A stretch of DNA of 64,000 nt, taken from positions 1,301,977 to 1,365,976 of the forward strand of contig CAJNDS010001779.1 of the NCBI GenBank assembly GCA_905221605.1, written 5' to 3'. The notes beneath the pieces are model-generated. The model was not told the origin of the DNA and did not search any database. It was given only the letters and a program-made list of their open reading frames with translations. The position numbers and the translations under genes are program-made. The stretch comes from Symbiodinium natans. Its lineage: Eukaryota; Sar; Dinophyceae; Suessiales; Symbiodiniaceae. Positions 20,419-30,972 of this stretch are shown one piece after another (the first letter of the stretch is position 1; each line of letters opens with the position of its first letter).

Positions 20419-21559
20419 GTTTTACTCTAGTCTTATGTATTCCGGGTGCTATATAAGATTGGGAATCCTGGGTTTTATTCAAACGCGAACAAAATGTGCC
20501 AGAAATGTCACACGAAATGCGTACGGAAATGTGAATGTGGTAGAAAATGCGAAAACAATGCGAAGCAAAATGCAACCCAAAATGTCATCAGGACTGCGAC
20601 CTCCTCCTTTCCTTTAAATTCACTCCAATTCCAGTGTAGTCACTACTGAAAACGAATTGAATAGAAAACTTAGAAAACCTATACAACATGCGGTTTATCC
20701 CAATCTCTAAGAGACTAAATTCATTCTATTTACTACTTCAATTCATATAAAGAGCTAGGCTTCGTTCACACTTGCTGCACTCGCTAACAGCTAACAATGA
20801 ACATTCAGCCCCGCTAGGCAGAGGACTTGTGATCACAATACACCACAAGATATAAAGGCTCAGTCAACAAAAGCTTGAAAATTTAGGCAACACGGCCATT
20901 CTTCGCGAGGTAACGGTGACCAAGATTAACATTATTAGCAAACACAGGAATCTTTGGGAAAATCACAGCACAATCCCAAAATATATCATCGACTTTGCAA
21001 GATCTACAGTGACCCTATTCCATTGGAGTCGCTCTGCAAAGAAGCTTTTGGCATTTGACTAGTGACTAGACTCGAGCTCCCCGTGCCTGCGGCTAGCTAA
21101 AATTTGCAGCTAAAAGAGCTTTGTAAGTATGTTCACATGTGCTGAAAGGTCCAAGAACACCTTAGGGTTTGCACGTGGCAGCCTATCACACATCGGTAGA
21201 ATATTGAATACTCAATACTCAAATCTGGGAATCTATGGCAAAATACTGGCTCTAGAGACAGAGTCTACTGAGTTTACTGCACTGCACTGGCAGCTGCACT
21301 GCACATTGTAAGATTGTGCACATGAGGTCATCAAGCAAAAGATGGTAGCCAGCGGACCACAATGGCTGCAGAAACCCCAGGCCCAGCCCCAGCCACATTC
21401 ACGATGGAAAACGGAGTCTGCAGAACCAGCTGCAAGCTTGCATGCGTAAGTCAGTTAGTCAGTCTACCTTTTTAAGCTGCTTCAGTCTTAGCAGCCTTAG
21501 CAGCCTTGGCAGCCTCTAGCAACCTTCGTTATAATTCTCTAGAAGCTCTTCCAAAGAGC
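20419..21559. other. Gene-free stretch inside the virus-like cluster
   Basis: AT-richer sequence between the fibre-like and capsid-like genes. 20510-20590 has a loose AAATGYG repeat (many AAATGC/AAATGT words). No coding signal was recognised. Confidence 0.5.
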
Positions 21560-22085
21560 GGGTCACAGCAAAAGGTTAAGTTCGGGCGGAACAATTGAAG
21601 ATTCCGACAAGGTGCAGGCTCATGAGCACGGTGCGGAAGCCCGAGGCCGGAATGGCCTTGACGTAGCCCCCGCCGTTCGCAGAAAGCCCTGGATGTGCCA
21701 CTTCAGCCACCACTTCTCCGGCTTCAGAAGGCTGTACAGGTACGAGCAACGGTTGTAGTAGCTAATGTCCTTAATGCAAGTGCTATTGGTGAAGACTTCT
21801 ATGCGGTCGACAAGGCACGACGGTTCCGGCGAGGCGAGCTGTAGCGTGGCCGTGTCGGAGTTGTTGCTCACCGTAAAGCCGAGCTTGACACTCTTGCCGT
21901 CCACGAAATCCATGCCGCTGCTGATTGGTATGCGACACACGGCTTGTGGTTGGCGTGAAGACTTAGCAGCTTGGGTAGTACTGCACGTCCTTGCGGCTTT
22001 GCACGTAATTGACGTTGCTCGAGTGAAGCTTGTAGCTGAGGCTCTGAACCAACTGATTGTTAACTGCAGCAGTCACCTGCTCCAT
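21560..22085 (-). pseudogene. Major-capsid-protein-like fragment
   Basis: An ATG at 22085 opens about 40 codons including QSLSYKL and then a stop at 21963-21965. The sequence resumes in another frame to about 21690 (FTVSNNSDTATL; VDRIEVFTNSTCIKDISYYNR) and in a third to about 21560 (KAIPASGFRT...GIF). The pattern of an SLSYKL-type start, a strand-rich first jelly-roll half, the phrase R-x-x-V/I-x-T/N-x-x-x-x-x-D-I-x-x-Y-N, and an SGxF-type strand resembles double-jelly-roll capsid proteins of polinton-like and related DNA viruses. Only the N-terminal half is left. Two frameshifts make it non-functional. Confidence 0.45.
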
Positions 22086-22336
22086 GCTGTTTTACTTGTA
22101 GCAAAAGATTCATGCGGCCTCCGGCTTGCTTGCGCTGCAAAGCGCTTTGAAGTTTTTGTTTTTTGGACTGGCGCCTCTTTACTACATCAGTAGCACAGTA
22201 GGCCGGTCTTGTTGGGCTCGACGAAAAGGGTGAAACAGAGTCAGCGCACACAACCCGCCAGACACAACACGAAACCACCAAAGAACAGACACCGAAGAAA
22301 CAAAGCGAGCAATCGCGCTAAACTACTAGATACCCC

Positions 22337-23400
22337 ACGGACTCAGTACTCGAGGTCGTCAATGAAGTCCCGGTGCACAAGGAAGCACAGAGCTTGTGGG
22401 GGATTCGCAAAATGCGACGTTGCCAGATTCACAAAATCACCATCATGTAGCCACTGGTGCGACAGCGGTTAGTCAACCCGAGGTCATCAGACGAGGTTCG
22501 GATCGCTTAATCGTTGTCAAGGAAAGACAACCAACACTCAATGGCGAAAGGATGTTGCAAGTCAGACTCCCAAGGGGGGATGAAAGATGTGCATATGCCC
22601 CATGGTGGTCAGCCAGTGGGGACTTAACAGCAAGAACAATCCAGGCAAGACCGGCCCAGGGCACTCCATGGTGGTCAGCCAGTGGAGTAGCTCCGAGCAC
22701 AGGGTTCACCAGTCAACCTGGCGCGCAAGTGCCCACCCTCAAAGGTGCCCGCGCACGGCCAGAGGGGGGGGCGAGAGTAGCAGCAGCTACCGATTACCTG
22801 GCGCACAAGGGCCCACCCTCAGAGGTGCCCGCGCACGGTCAGAGGGGAGGCGAGAGTAGCAGCAGCTACCGATTCCACGGGGAGAGTCCACGGCGAGTTA
22901 CCAAACCCTTAACGCCACAGGGTTTTAATGACACCGAGGGACCTCCCAGTCCAGGCATCTCACACAAGGCTACGCCACTTTGGCACTGGCCTGCGCATCG
23001 GCACGCTAGGTCACCCTGTGCACTCAGTACTCGAAATCGTCGAAGAGGCCGGGAGCACACATGTAGCACCGAGTGCGCAGGTGCGTCGCAAAATGCGACG
23101 TTGCCAGATTCACAAAACCACCATCATGCAGCCACCGATGCGAATACATTCAGCACCAGCCACGGCCGTTCACGAGAAGGTTCACAGTTTCGCCATCACA
23201 GGTGGAGCAAAGTCGTGCCTCAGCACGGAACGTTGTAGGTGTCAACCTTCGTGTTCCGAAGTATAAAGTTGCCCCATGGTGGTCAGCCAGTGGGGACTTA
23301 ACGGCAAGAACAAAGGGGTAGGACCAGCCCAGAGTGCTCCATGGTGGTCAGCCAGTGGAGCCTCTCCGAGCATAAAGCGCAACGTTCTTTGACTCACAAG
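22337..23400. repeat. Tandem duplication, unit about 675 bp
   Basis: Blocks recur in the same order 669-682 bases apart: ACTCAGTACTCGA at 22345/23021; AAAATGCGACGTTGCCAG at 22409/23091; CCATGGTGGTCAGCCAGTGG at 22602 and 22672, again at 23274 and 23339. The inner block CATGGTGGTCAGCCAGTGG is itself doubled about 65-70 bases apart in each copy. The long plus-strand open frame here (22396-23238) follows the repeat and has no gene-like features. Confidence 0.75.
22717..22875. repeat. 80-bp tandem pair
   Basis: Two adjacent 80-bp copies, each beginning CCTGGCGC and containing GTGCCCGCGCACGG and GAGAGTAGCAGCAGCTACC, with a G-run length difference. The pair is present only in the first unit of the 675-bp duplication. 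Confidence 0.85.
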
Positions 23401-23636
23401 AGCTCGTCCGCCGGCCAAAGCAGGCTTGACTGCTTCGTTCCACTTAGAGCCATCAGGTAAGCCAAAGCAGGCGGGGACCCCACCAGCCCCGCAGGAAGCG
23501 GGAGAATCCCCCAGTCGAAACTTCGCACTCAAGGCCAAGCAACTATCTCCTTGGCCGGTGAGGGTTGAGGGTTCAATACCCAGAATCAGCCCGTCCATGC
23601 CCAAACTGACAGACGTCGGTGAGGAGATGTGAGGGC

Positions 23637-24422
23637 TCACATCACGCTTGGCCACCTACCGATGGGGAGGTAGTCATGTGTGGCTGCTTTGAGGCAAGCA
23701 GAGATAGACACCAAGCAGGCAGGGAACCCCGTAGCAACCCAAGCACAGGCGAGAATGGCTCTCGTGAAGGCCAGGTTGTTCACAGGTGCTCGATGGCACA
23801 TTGCCAGGGAAGTGGAAACCTGATCTCCGCATAGGAGTGTCCACAACCCGGAAGCAGCATCCCCTAGCTGGTCTCTCCCAATAGGCATGACGTCGTTGTA
23901 CGCCAAGGGGGTGTCACCTTCCAGACGAGAGATGGTCAACCGTCGATGTCCCGCTGCAAGTGCGCGCCACATGAGATCACAGACCGAGCCTGTGTTGCTC
24001 TGCATGATGGGTGCACAGGCTGGGGCGCTGGGGTCGCGGGTGCCGCTGGGCTCGCTAGGCCCTCGAGGCTTGGCTTTTGGTGGTTCCAGATGCTGAGAGC
24101 CGTCTTTGTCCAAAACGAGAGGCCGACTTTCCTTGCGAGCTTGGACAGCGGGCACAGGCCTGGCGGGGATGGGCGTCGGGCCATGGGGAGGCATAGGGAG
24201 ATACGATTTAGGTTCCGTCAGGCCAAGTGAGTCCGTGGGAGACTGCGCAAGGGGGCTGTGATGCCTCAACCGTCCTAATCCCCTCCGGAAATGTTGCGTG
24301 CGTGGGCCGTGTCCGGGGGCTGGGTGGACGTCGTACGCCAGGCGGTGGGTCCCTAATGTTGCCTCCACTACGGGGTGGACACGAGGCGGCGCTACTCCCT
24401 CCGATCCTGTGGGCAACTTCAC
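23637..24422 (-). CDS. Unidentified ORF overlapping the helicase 3' end
   Basis: 261 codons, Pro-rich at first and then more globular from about residue 140 (CDLMWRALAAGHRRLT). It overlaps the low-complexity C-terminal end of the helicase ORF in another frame. It could be the true continuation of that protein after one more frameshift, since its second half has better composition than the overlapped tail. No domain recognised. Confidence 0.3.
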   Translation of the reverse strand: MKLPTGSEGVAPPRVHPVVEATLGTHRLAYDVHPAPGHGPRTQHFRRGLGRLRHHSPLAQSPTDSLGLTEPKSYLPMPPHGPTPIPARPVPAVQARKESRPLVLDKDGSQHLEPPKAKPRGPSEPSGTRDPSAPACAPIMQSNTGSVCDLMWRALAAGHRRLTISRLEGDTPLAYNDVMPIGRDQLGDAASGLWTLLCGDQVSTSLAMCHRAPVNNLAFTRAILACAWVATGFPACLVSISACLKAATHDYLPIGRWPSVM

Positions 24423-27400
24423 CAGAGGGAGTCGTCACACAAGCATCCAGAGCACTAGGACTCACGACCGGCACAACCGCAGGCTCTGTCGTTGCAGGCT
24501 CCTTCTTCAGTGGTCCTCTCTCCCGCGTTGGGGTGCCGCAGGGTGTTCGGGAAACGTCCCGTTTAGCTGCCGGAGGTGGGCTGACAGCTGCCGCAATGGA
24601 GCCCCCCGCGGCCCGAGGCTTGAGCCATGGTGTACCCCACCGCTCACCATGGCGCGCGTTGGTGATAGCCTCGCTTTGGGCTGGTGACTGCAGCGGCGTA
24701 AGAACCTCGACCGCAGTAGCAGCTACCACGTCGGGACTGTGACTACCCGCGGGCACAGGGCTGTTTCCCGGAGAGTCCACATCAATCGCAGTTTCGGAGG
24801 CAGCCTTACCCGTACGAACAGGTAGGAGGTGAAGACCGCGGGGGGCTCGCATTATGCCGGCCTTGTGTTCGAAAGCCGGGTCAGCGCGTTGAGCAGATCC
24901 CCGCTTGGGCGGTGTCCTAATGCTGGTATCCCCTAGCAAGCAGGTGAGGTACTGGGCGACCCCATCTCCTTCCCTCACCGGCTGGAAGGGGACACAATAC
25001 ACAGCATTGGGCAAGGGCTCCAGGACGAAGCCGCGCGTTTGCAGACTAGCAATGGTGCCCGAGTAGGAGTTGGAAGTGAAAGAGGGGCTCCCCCATCCTT
25101 CTTGCTTAAGTGTGCGGTAAAGAACTTCCCGCTTATCTCCCCAGGTGGCCTTCAAGGCCCACGCTTGATGCAGGGGTGGGGCTTCAAAGAGGTCCAGCCC
25201 TACTTTGCGTTCCGCAGGCAGCACGATGCTGGCTACTGTCCGTTCTCGGAAGGCTTGCTTGTGTAATGCCTTTGCAACGCCAGGGCCATCCATGCTCCAC
25301 AAGCTGGCTTGTGTGCGCACATATTCCGCGCACTCAATCAGGCCTCCGGTTGCGCAGGCCGCCATTTGGAAGCACGCACCTATACCATCAGAGTAGTGCG
25401 GTGCCACGAAAACCAAAGCTCCAAGTCCTCTCGTGAAGGAGGAGGTGGCTCGGGCAAACCCTGCCTCGCTACTAAACAGGAATCCAGAAGCCCGACAAGT
25501 CACAAAGACACCTATCCCAAATGTGGGGCCAGTGGAGCAAGCCGTGGTGATAGCGCCGAAGAAGCGTTTAAGGGACCCTATGTGATTCATGAGGAAGGTC
25601 CGAAACGTCACAAGGCTCCAAGTGGTGGGCGCGCCAGTCAGCGGGAAATCTTGCGCGGTTTGGCAGGCTTCAAGTAGGCTCATATCGTCATCGCCCAGTG
25701 GGTCTGCGGGGAGACTCGACTGCAGCATAAACTTCATTTGAGTAACAATCCTGGCATACTGAGAGACCATCCCGATAGGGGAGTCAGGATAAACCTGGTG
25801 CCCAAAAGTGAGCACAATGTCTGCCAGGACCATGCTGAGGTCGTAGCTTCTGCCTAATTTGGTTTGGGTCTCATCCTGATCTGGCACCCGTACCCATCGG
25901 CACGTTTCCATCCACCTGCCTGCAAAGCTACGCAGTGGCCGCCCGAGCAGGTGCTGCATCGTGGGACCAGGTGGCATAAGTAGCCGAGGGACCCCGCCTG
26001 TCAGATCGAAGCGGCACGCCTCCGAGTACCGACATGCGTATAGAATGGCAGCAATCTCAGGAGGGAGGCGCATGGATGAACAGAGCGAGAGGTTGATAGC
26101 CGGTCCGACAATGGCCTTCAGCCCGGCGGCCTGCATGACTGTCTCGGCTTGCTTCGGTTTGACGATGCTCATACAGAGAATCGAATCCAGCATCGAGACC
26201 GCTGAGAACAACACTTCTGACGCTCCAGAGGAACGGCGGGGCTTGCCCCAAGAGGGCATCTCGCCTTGCCCCTTTTTCCACGGGCCGGAACTTTGTTCCG
26301 TTTGCCGCAAAAGGGCCGCAGGCAAGGTGGCTGGCGTGTGAAGGTCGGCAGGGACCGCATTGAGACCACAAATCTTTTGCTCCAACAACTCCGTGACGAA
26401 GTGGTAATTGGGCCGCGATCCTCCAGCGGGCTGTCTGTGGTCGCCAATCATGACATCGAGTGCATGCTTGATGTGCGCCAGGATGGTGTTGGAACCCGGT
26501 GTGCCCAATTGCTGGGCTTCATCTCGGAGGAGCAACTCAACATCCTTTAGACGGTTAATGAGCTGCGAGTAGGGAAAGCTAAGCCTTGCCACAATCGTAC
26601 CATGCGTCGTGGCTACAAGTAGCCCCCGGTACAAATCGTGCACATCAAAGGGGAGCTTATGTGTGTCCTTCTCCTTGTTACCCGGTATGCGAACGATGCG
26701 GCTGCGAACAAATTCATTGCTAGCAGTCGTGAGCCTATCAACCGCCTCGACATAGGCACGAACCGATTCATTGCCATGAGCGGTGTACAGGGTGAGCCGG
26801 TTCGTCAGGCACGCAAGAAGAACTCCTAAAAACGCGCAGGATCGTGTCTTCCCGCTGCCAGGCGCCCCCGTTATGAATACAGAAGTACGATTAGCGGCCA
26901 GGCCGTACGAGCACGCTCCCAGCAGCGCTGCCAGGTGTCCATCCGCCCCCCAAAAGGTATCACATAGGCACGTAAGGAAGGCGGGACCAACTGCGAGCGC
27001 AAAGATGCTGGCGCGAGTCCCCGGATCGTGCTCGTTACTCAACGAGTCCTGGGACATGCGTAGACGCTCCGCATGCCACAGCGCAGGAGTCCGGGCGTCC
27101 TCCTGGCCGGGCAGCGGAGAGTCAGGCAGCGTGGCTAACACGCCACTCAGCAGCGTCGGCGTCCATTCTTTGCGATAGGTTTGTTCCTCCGCAAGCCAAA
27201 GGTTAAGGATGCTTTGCAAGGTGTTGGAAGCCCCCGGACCCGCAGTAGGCGATGCCTGCGCAGCTTGCGTTGCGTGCTTGCCTCTGAAGACTTGGCAGAC
27301 CTCCGGGTGAATGAGCTGTGCCCATGTGTCGTGCCAGTTCCCTCTCACCACCAGCCCGATAATGAGGACAAGCACTAGATCCGTGAGAAAGCCCGGCAAC

Positions 27401-27960
27401 CAATGTGGCTGCCGGATGGCATCAAGAGGCGAGTCTTCTAGCGGAACGCCCAATGCAACATGTTGCCTTTCCCTAGGCATGTGTAACAGGGCATCCCAAA
27501 GCGGGGTAGAGGCTCCTCCGGGCAGAACTTCAAGCTGGCTGACTCTCGGCAATGAGGGTCGTTGCGCGAATTGGTTGTGCTGTTCATCAGTCAAGAGCAG
27601 GGCAATGGTTATATTGACTGGCTGCATGGCCTTACTTTCGCCAGGGCCGGTGGAAAGCTTCTTCGGGGCAAGGAGCTCGATAAACATGCCTGGGTAGGCC
27701 ACATCTCCCTTGTCTTCTCTCAAGGTAACCAGCAAAGCAGTGCCCTTGGCCGGCACTTTACCAGCAACAGCAAACCACTTTGTAGCCCAGTCAGGGACAT
27801 CCGCCAACTCCGGTGTAAGGAGCATGACCGACGCTCGTGGGTAAACTCGATGGAGAAGGCAGATTGGCCACGTATGCGTGCCGGGCTTTATCGCCACAGG
27901 GGTGACGGCCCGCAGCTTGCTCTGGGTAGTGATACTGTTCCGAGGGCTCCTCCTCGATTT
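24208..27960 (-). CDS. SF1 (UPF1-like) helicase region
   Basis: The open frame of 1229 codons starts at a GTG at 27897. The coding sense continues upstream to about 27960, where it meets the hydrolase ORF, so this is the second half of one protein. Walker A GAPGSGKT lies near residue 342, Walker B LLLRDEAQQ near 457 and motif III-like IGDHRQP near 486. A motif IV-like CSSMRLPPEI follows, with an ARATSSFTRG...VFVAP stretch near 815 in the place of motif VI. The order fits the UPF1/DNA2-type AAA_12 helicases that act on RNA or DNA ends. The last roughly 220 residues are Pro/Ser/Arg-rich and probably disordered. One small hydrophobic segment (LVLVLIIGLVV) lies near residue 175. The gene has no introns over 3.7 kb, which hints at a retrocopy or mobile origin. 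Confidence 0.65.
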   Translation of the reverse strand, partial: KSRRSPRNSITTQSKLRAVTPVAIKPGTHTWPICLLHRVYPRASVMLLTPELADVPDWATKWFAVAGKVPAKGTALLVTLREDKGDVAYPGMFIELLAPKKLSTGPGESKAMQPVNITIALLLTDEQHNQFAQRPSLPRVSQLEVLPGGASTPLWDALLHMPRERQHVALGVPLEDSPLDAIRQPHWLPGFLTDLVLVLIIGLVVRGNWHDTWAQLIHPEVCQVFRGKHATQAAQASPTAGPGASNTLQSILNLWLAEEQTYRKEWTPTLLSGVLATLPDSPLPGQEDARTPALWHAERLRMSQDSLSNEHDPGTRASIFALAVGPAFLTCLCDTFWGADGHLAALLGACSYGLAANRTSVFITGAPGSGKTRSCAFLGVLLACLTNRLTLYTAHGNESVRAYVEAVDRLTTASNEFVRSRIVRIPGNKEKDTHKLPFDVHDLYRGLLVATTHGTIVARLSFPYSQLINRLKDVELLLRDEAQQLGTPGSNTILAHIKHALDVMIGDHRQPAGGSRPNYHFVTELLEQKICGLNAVPADLHTPATLPAALLRQTEQSSGPWKKGQGEMPSWGKPRRSSGASEVLFSAVSMLDSILCMSIVKPKQAETVMQAAGLKAIVGPAINLSLCSSMRLPPEIAAILYACRYSEACRFDLTGGVPRLLMPPGPTMQHLLGRPLRSFAGRWMETCRWVRVPDQDETQTKLGRSYDLSMVLADIVLTFGHQVYPDSPIGMVSQYARIVTQMKFMLQSSLPADPLGDDDMSLLEACQTAQDFPLTGAPTTWSLVTFRTFLMNHIGSLKRFFGAITTACSTGPTFGIGVFVTCRASGFLFSSEAGFARATSSFTRGLGALVFVAPHYSDGIGACFQMAACATGGLIECAEYVRTQASLWSMDGPGVAKALHKQAFRERTVASIVLPAERKVGLDLFEAPPLHQAWALKATWGDKREVLYRTLKQEGWGSPSFTSNSYSGTIASLQTRGFVLEPLPNAVYCVPFQPVREGDGVAQYLTCLLGDTSIRTPPKRGSAQRADPAFEHKAGIMRAPRGLHLLPVRTGKAASETAIDVDSPGNSPVPAGSHSPDVVAATAVEVLTPLQSPAQSEAITNARHGERWGTPWLKPRAAGGSIAAAVSPPPAAKRDVSRTPCGTPTRERGPLKKEPATTEPAVVPVVSPSALDACVTTPSGEVAHRIGGSSAASCPPRSGGNIRDPPPGVRRPPSPRTRPTHATFPEGIRTVEASQPPCAVSHGLTWPDGT

Positions 27961-30900
27961 CTGCTTCCGAGGCCATGGCTAAAAACTGATAACCCAGCAT
28001 GTCAACCAGGCGTTCTAACGACAGGTGGGGGAGCCACATGCCCAAAACAAGCTTCATCGTGGGACCAAGTTCATGATACGGGGGCGGCAAATCAGCCAGA
28101 TGCGGCTTGGCATCCGTCAGGAGGACTTGGGCACAGTCAGCACGGAAACTGGCAATGCTCCGGTTCTCAGCGGAAGGTATCCGGAGAAAAGCCTCCAGAT
28201 CGGGGCGTTTGATTTGCCGTCCCAGCACGGAGTTGATGAAAGTTTTAGACTTATCCGAAAGCTGGACAGAGCCACACGCAACCCCCATCAAACCTGCCCG
28301 CACTGTGCGATCCATCCGGGGGTCGGCCAGGCCACAAATCTTTTTAGTCAATTCCTTATGCACATAATCCCCCGGCGTGAGCTGGAATAGCTCTTCACTT
28401 TGGACAAAGTGACCATAAGAGTGTCCACCACTGCCAAGTGACTCAGGTCCAGTGAAGTAGTAGAGACGCGCTCCCGCGCCAATCGCTTGCATCCTTGCTG
28501 CCTGGCTGGGCCGGAAGATACAAAGCTGGTCGCTCTCATGATGGACAAGACTAACAGCGTGCCGCAATTCCGAACCCAGGATATATTGCAGCATGGCCCG
28601 TGGCATGGCAATGCCGCCCAAACGTGCCTTGATGTGGACAAAATCGCCCTTGCAGTCAGGAAGCTTTTGGCGCTCATGCCAAGCGATAGCCACAGCAGCG
28701 CCCGTATACGACCCAGCAGAGAAACCCGTAACGCACAGTTTGCACTCGCCAGCTCTCCCCGCGGCGAGGCCCACATGCAGAGCGGTCAGCGCAGCAGTAT
28801 GTGGCATGTGCAAGTGAGCTAGGGCCGGGCACATTGTCAGGGAGGCTTCTACCGAGCTGATTCTAGCACGAACCGCCGCTGGCAGACCGCATCCTTCGAC
28901 CTGAGGGTACAGAGCACGTGCCCACAGCTGGGCGGCTTGGGGCAGGAGCAGCAGTGCATGTGCGGCATTACCGCTGGTCGAAAGCAACAACGGGCGTTGT
29001 GTGTCCTCATATCGGACTTTTTTGCCCTGGTTGTCCCGGACTGTTTCCATTTCTAAGCCAGTGAGTGCATAGGAATTGGCTGTGTGAATGATGCTACCCG
29101 ACACAGTGGAGGGCGCATTCTCGGCCTTCCCATGCATCCCGCTAATGAAGAGCGACCGACATTCCCCTGAGGGGGTTAGGTGAGGCTTTGGGGGCGGGTA
29201 CTGGTAGGCAGGAAAGGCAAAGGCTGCCAGGGCTTGTTGCACACGCATGGCAAGTCCATCATCCCAGTATTGACTGAGGCCCAGCGGCGTGACCTTTATG
29301 TCTGCAGCAAAGAGAGGCCACGGCAGATCCACCTGGGCCAGCCAAGCATGCGCAGCGGCAGCAAGAAGAGCAAGCGGCCCAGTTGGGGTATTGGGTCGAC
29401 TGCGCCATTTCGGGGTGGCCCTGCAGGAAGATAGGGCATCTTTCTTCCAAAACATGAGGACTCCAGGGAAGAGCTGGAGCCGCACTGGTCCACTGCCCTT
29501 TTTCCCAACAGAGGCCCACAGAGGGACGGTGTCCCCGTTGCCCCAGACCGACTCGGGCAGAGTAGGCAGCCGTACCACACTCCCCCACTGAGGCAAGATG
29601 TTTTTGCCTTTGGCACCATATCCATGCACAAAAGGAGGGGGTATAACCTCGGCGTATCGGTTCGCCATGAATAAGTCAGGACCAGGTAGGATTGCCAAAC
29701 GGGAGTGCAAGCCGCCGTAACCCCTGAGCAAGGGAAGAAATCCCTGTTCATACGGGCCTTGTCCCCATGTTTTGACCCCTCTGACCTGCCTGACTGGGGA
29801 GGCGCCAAACTGGATGTCTGGCTCTGGCCGGCCAGTATTAAGGTCGGCCGCTTTCCACGCAACTTCATGTATGTATCTTCCTAAAAGTGCCCACGCAAAC
29901 ACAAAGTCAGAATGCTTGTGAGCAGTGGTTCCGGCAAGAGGGGTGTTGCGTAGACATTGCCGATAATGGATCTGGTCCAACGGCACCTGCTCATGCATAC
30001 CAGGCAATGGAGTGGGCACTTCACTGGGCATGATGACTAGCTGCAGGGCTCGGCTCAACGCAGTACCAATGGAGGTCACCGCACTAGCGACGTTGCTAGG
30101 GATGCAAAAGCGAGGGGGCCGGGGAGTTTTGCCGTCCGGAGCATTCGGGTAGAAGATGACCAATCCCCCATTTGCTTCAAGCTGGTCCTCGGACGCACAA
30201 ACCATGCCAATTGAGTTTGGCGATCGGGCCCCACACGGTATGGACCCGTCCGGCGAGCAACTCCACGGCGAGGCTGGAAGCGAGCCACAGGGCTGTGTCT
30301 CGTCCGTCTCGACTTCCATGCTGCCCAGTGACTCCGTCGAGAGGGTATTGGGCAGTAGATCGAGGACTGCAAACCTTCGCAGCTCTTCTGCTTCCCACCT
30401 GGCAGTGGACAAGGCGCCATGGTCAAGCAACATCAAGACCACCCCTGGCGCAAGGACTCTGAGGACTGCCAGAATTTCGGGCCCCGCCCACGTAAAGTGC
30501 ACAGAAGCTAACCCCGCTTCCTTGGTGTTTACCAAGATGGGAAACCACCTCTCTTTAAACGGGCCTTCCCACTGCATGCGTGCTACCAAATGCCGGACAA
30601 AGTAGGGGAAATGCGGAATAGACAAGAAGCAGCGACTGTCCGTGACTTCGAGCAGGACATGGGCTCCTGCGGACTCAGCAGCCCGGAGCTGTGGAAGTAG
30701 GCAGCCGAGTAGTGCAGTGTGGTCGATCTCTGGGTGGAGACCTTGCGGCTCAGGCGGTTCGCCAGAAATGGCTCCAGAGGCCAATCTCAATGGCAGGACG
30801 CCGCTAGGGGTGGGCTCAGAGGGAAATTCTGATTACTTTCTGGTGCCTGCGCGAGATCCTCAGGCTCCGGAGGCCCCGGCGCATGGTCAGCACTGAGAGT

Positions 30901-30972
30901 GCGAAGCTGGCATATAGCCTGCATTGCGGTCGCCGCAAGGACCTGTGACCTGGGTGGCTTGGGACCTGCCAC
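27791..30972 (-). CDS. Alpha/beta-hydrolase-like region, N-terminal half of the helicase gene
   Basis: The frame of about 999 codons begins at a TTG (30790) just below a stop. The short ORF 30972-30787, in another frame, may be the real N-terminus. Near residue 690 is a nucleophile elbow GFSAGS, near 752 HESDQL with a candidate acid, and near 788 GHSYGH with a candidate His, giving a Ser-Asp-His order and spacing that fit the alpha/beta-hydrolase fold. The first 600 residues are not recognised. The 3' end overlaps the helicase frame by about 107 bases or more. Near 27950-27990 the sense passes from one frame to the other (EEEPSEQ to ITTQSKLRAVTP), so the two look like one long protein split by a single frameshift. 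Confidence 0.55.

Larger units (their letters stand above)
18530..22085 (-). mobile_element. Virus-like structural gene cluster (endogenous viral element candidate)
   Basis: A run of minus-strand fragments: a capsid-protein-like pseudogene (21560-22085), a two-piece tail-fibre-like protein (20418-19073), and a fragment with an HxD motif that overlaps the fibre stop by four bases (19076). All are on one strand and none has visible introns. The four-base ATGA overlap is typical of compact viral or bacterial gene sets and unusual for a dinoflagellate gene. Several frameshifts show decay. The related-looking segment at 39930-40808 may be another piece. No polymerase, packaging ATPase or integrase of a DNA virus is seen here. 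Confidence 0.45.

Noticed and set aside
22396-23238. 280-codon plus-strand open frame
   Set aside because: It follows the 675-bp and 80-bp repeats, changes sense where the repeats do, and has no domain-like composition.
23555-23600. GGTTCAATACC resembling a tRNA T-loop
   Set aside because: No acceptor, D or anticodon stem could be built around it.
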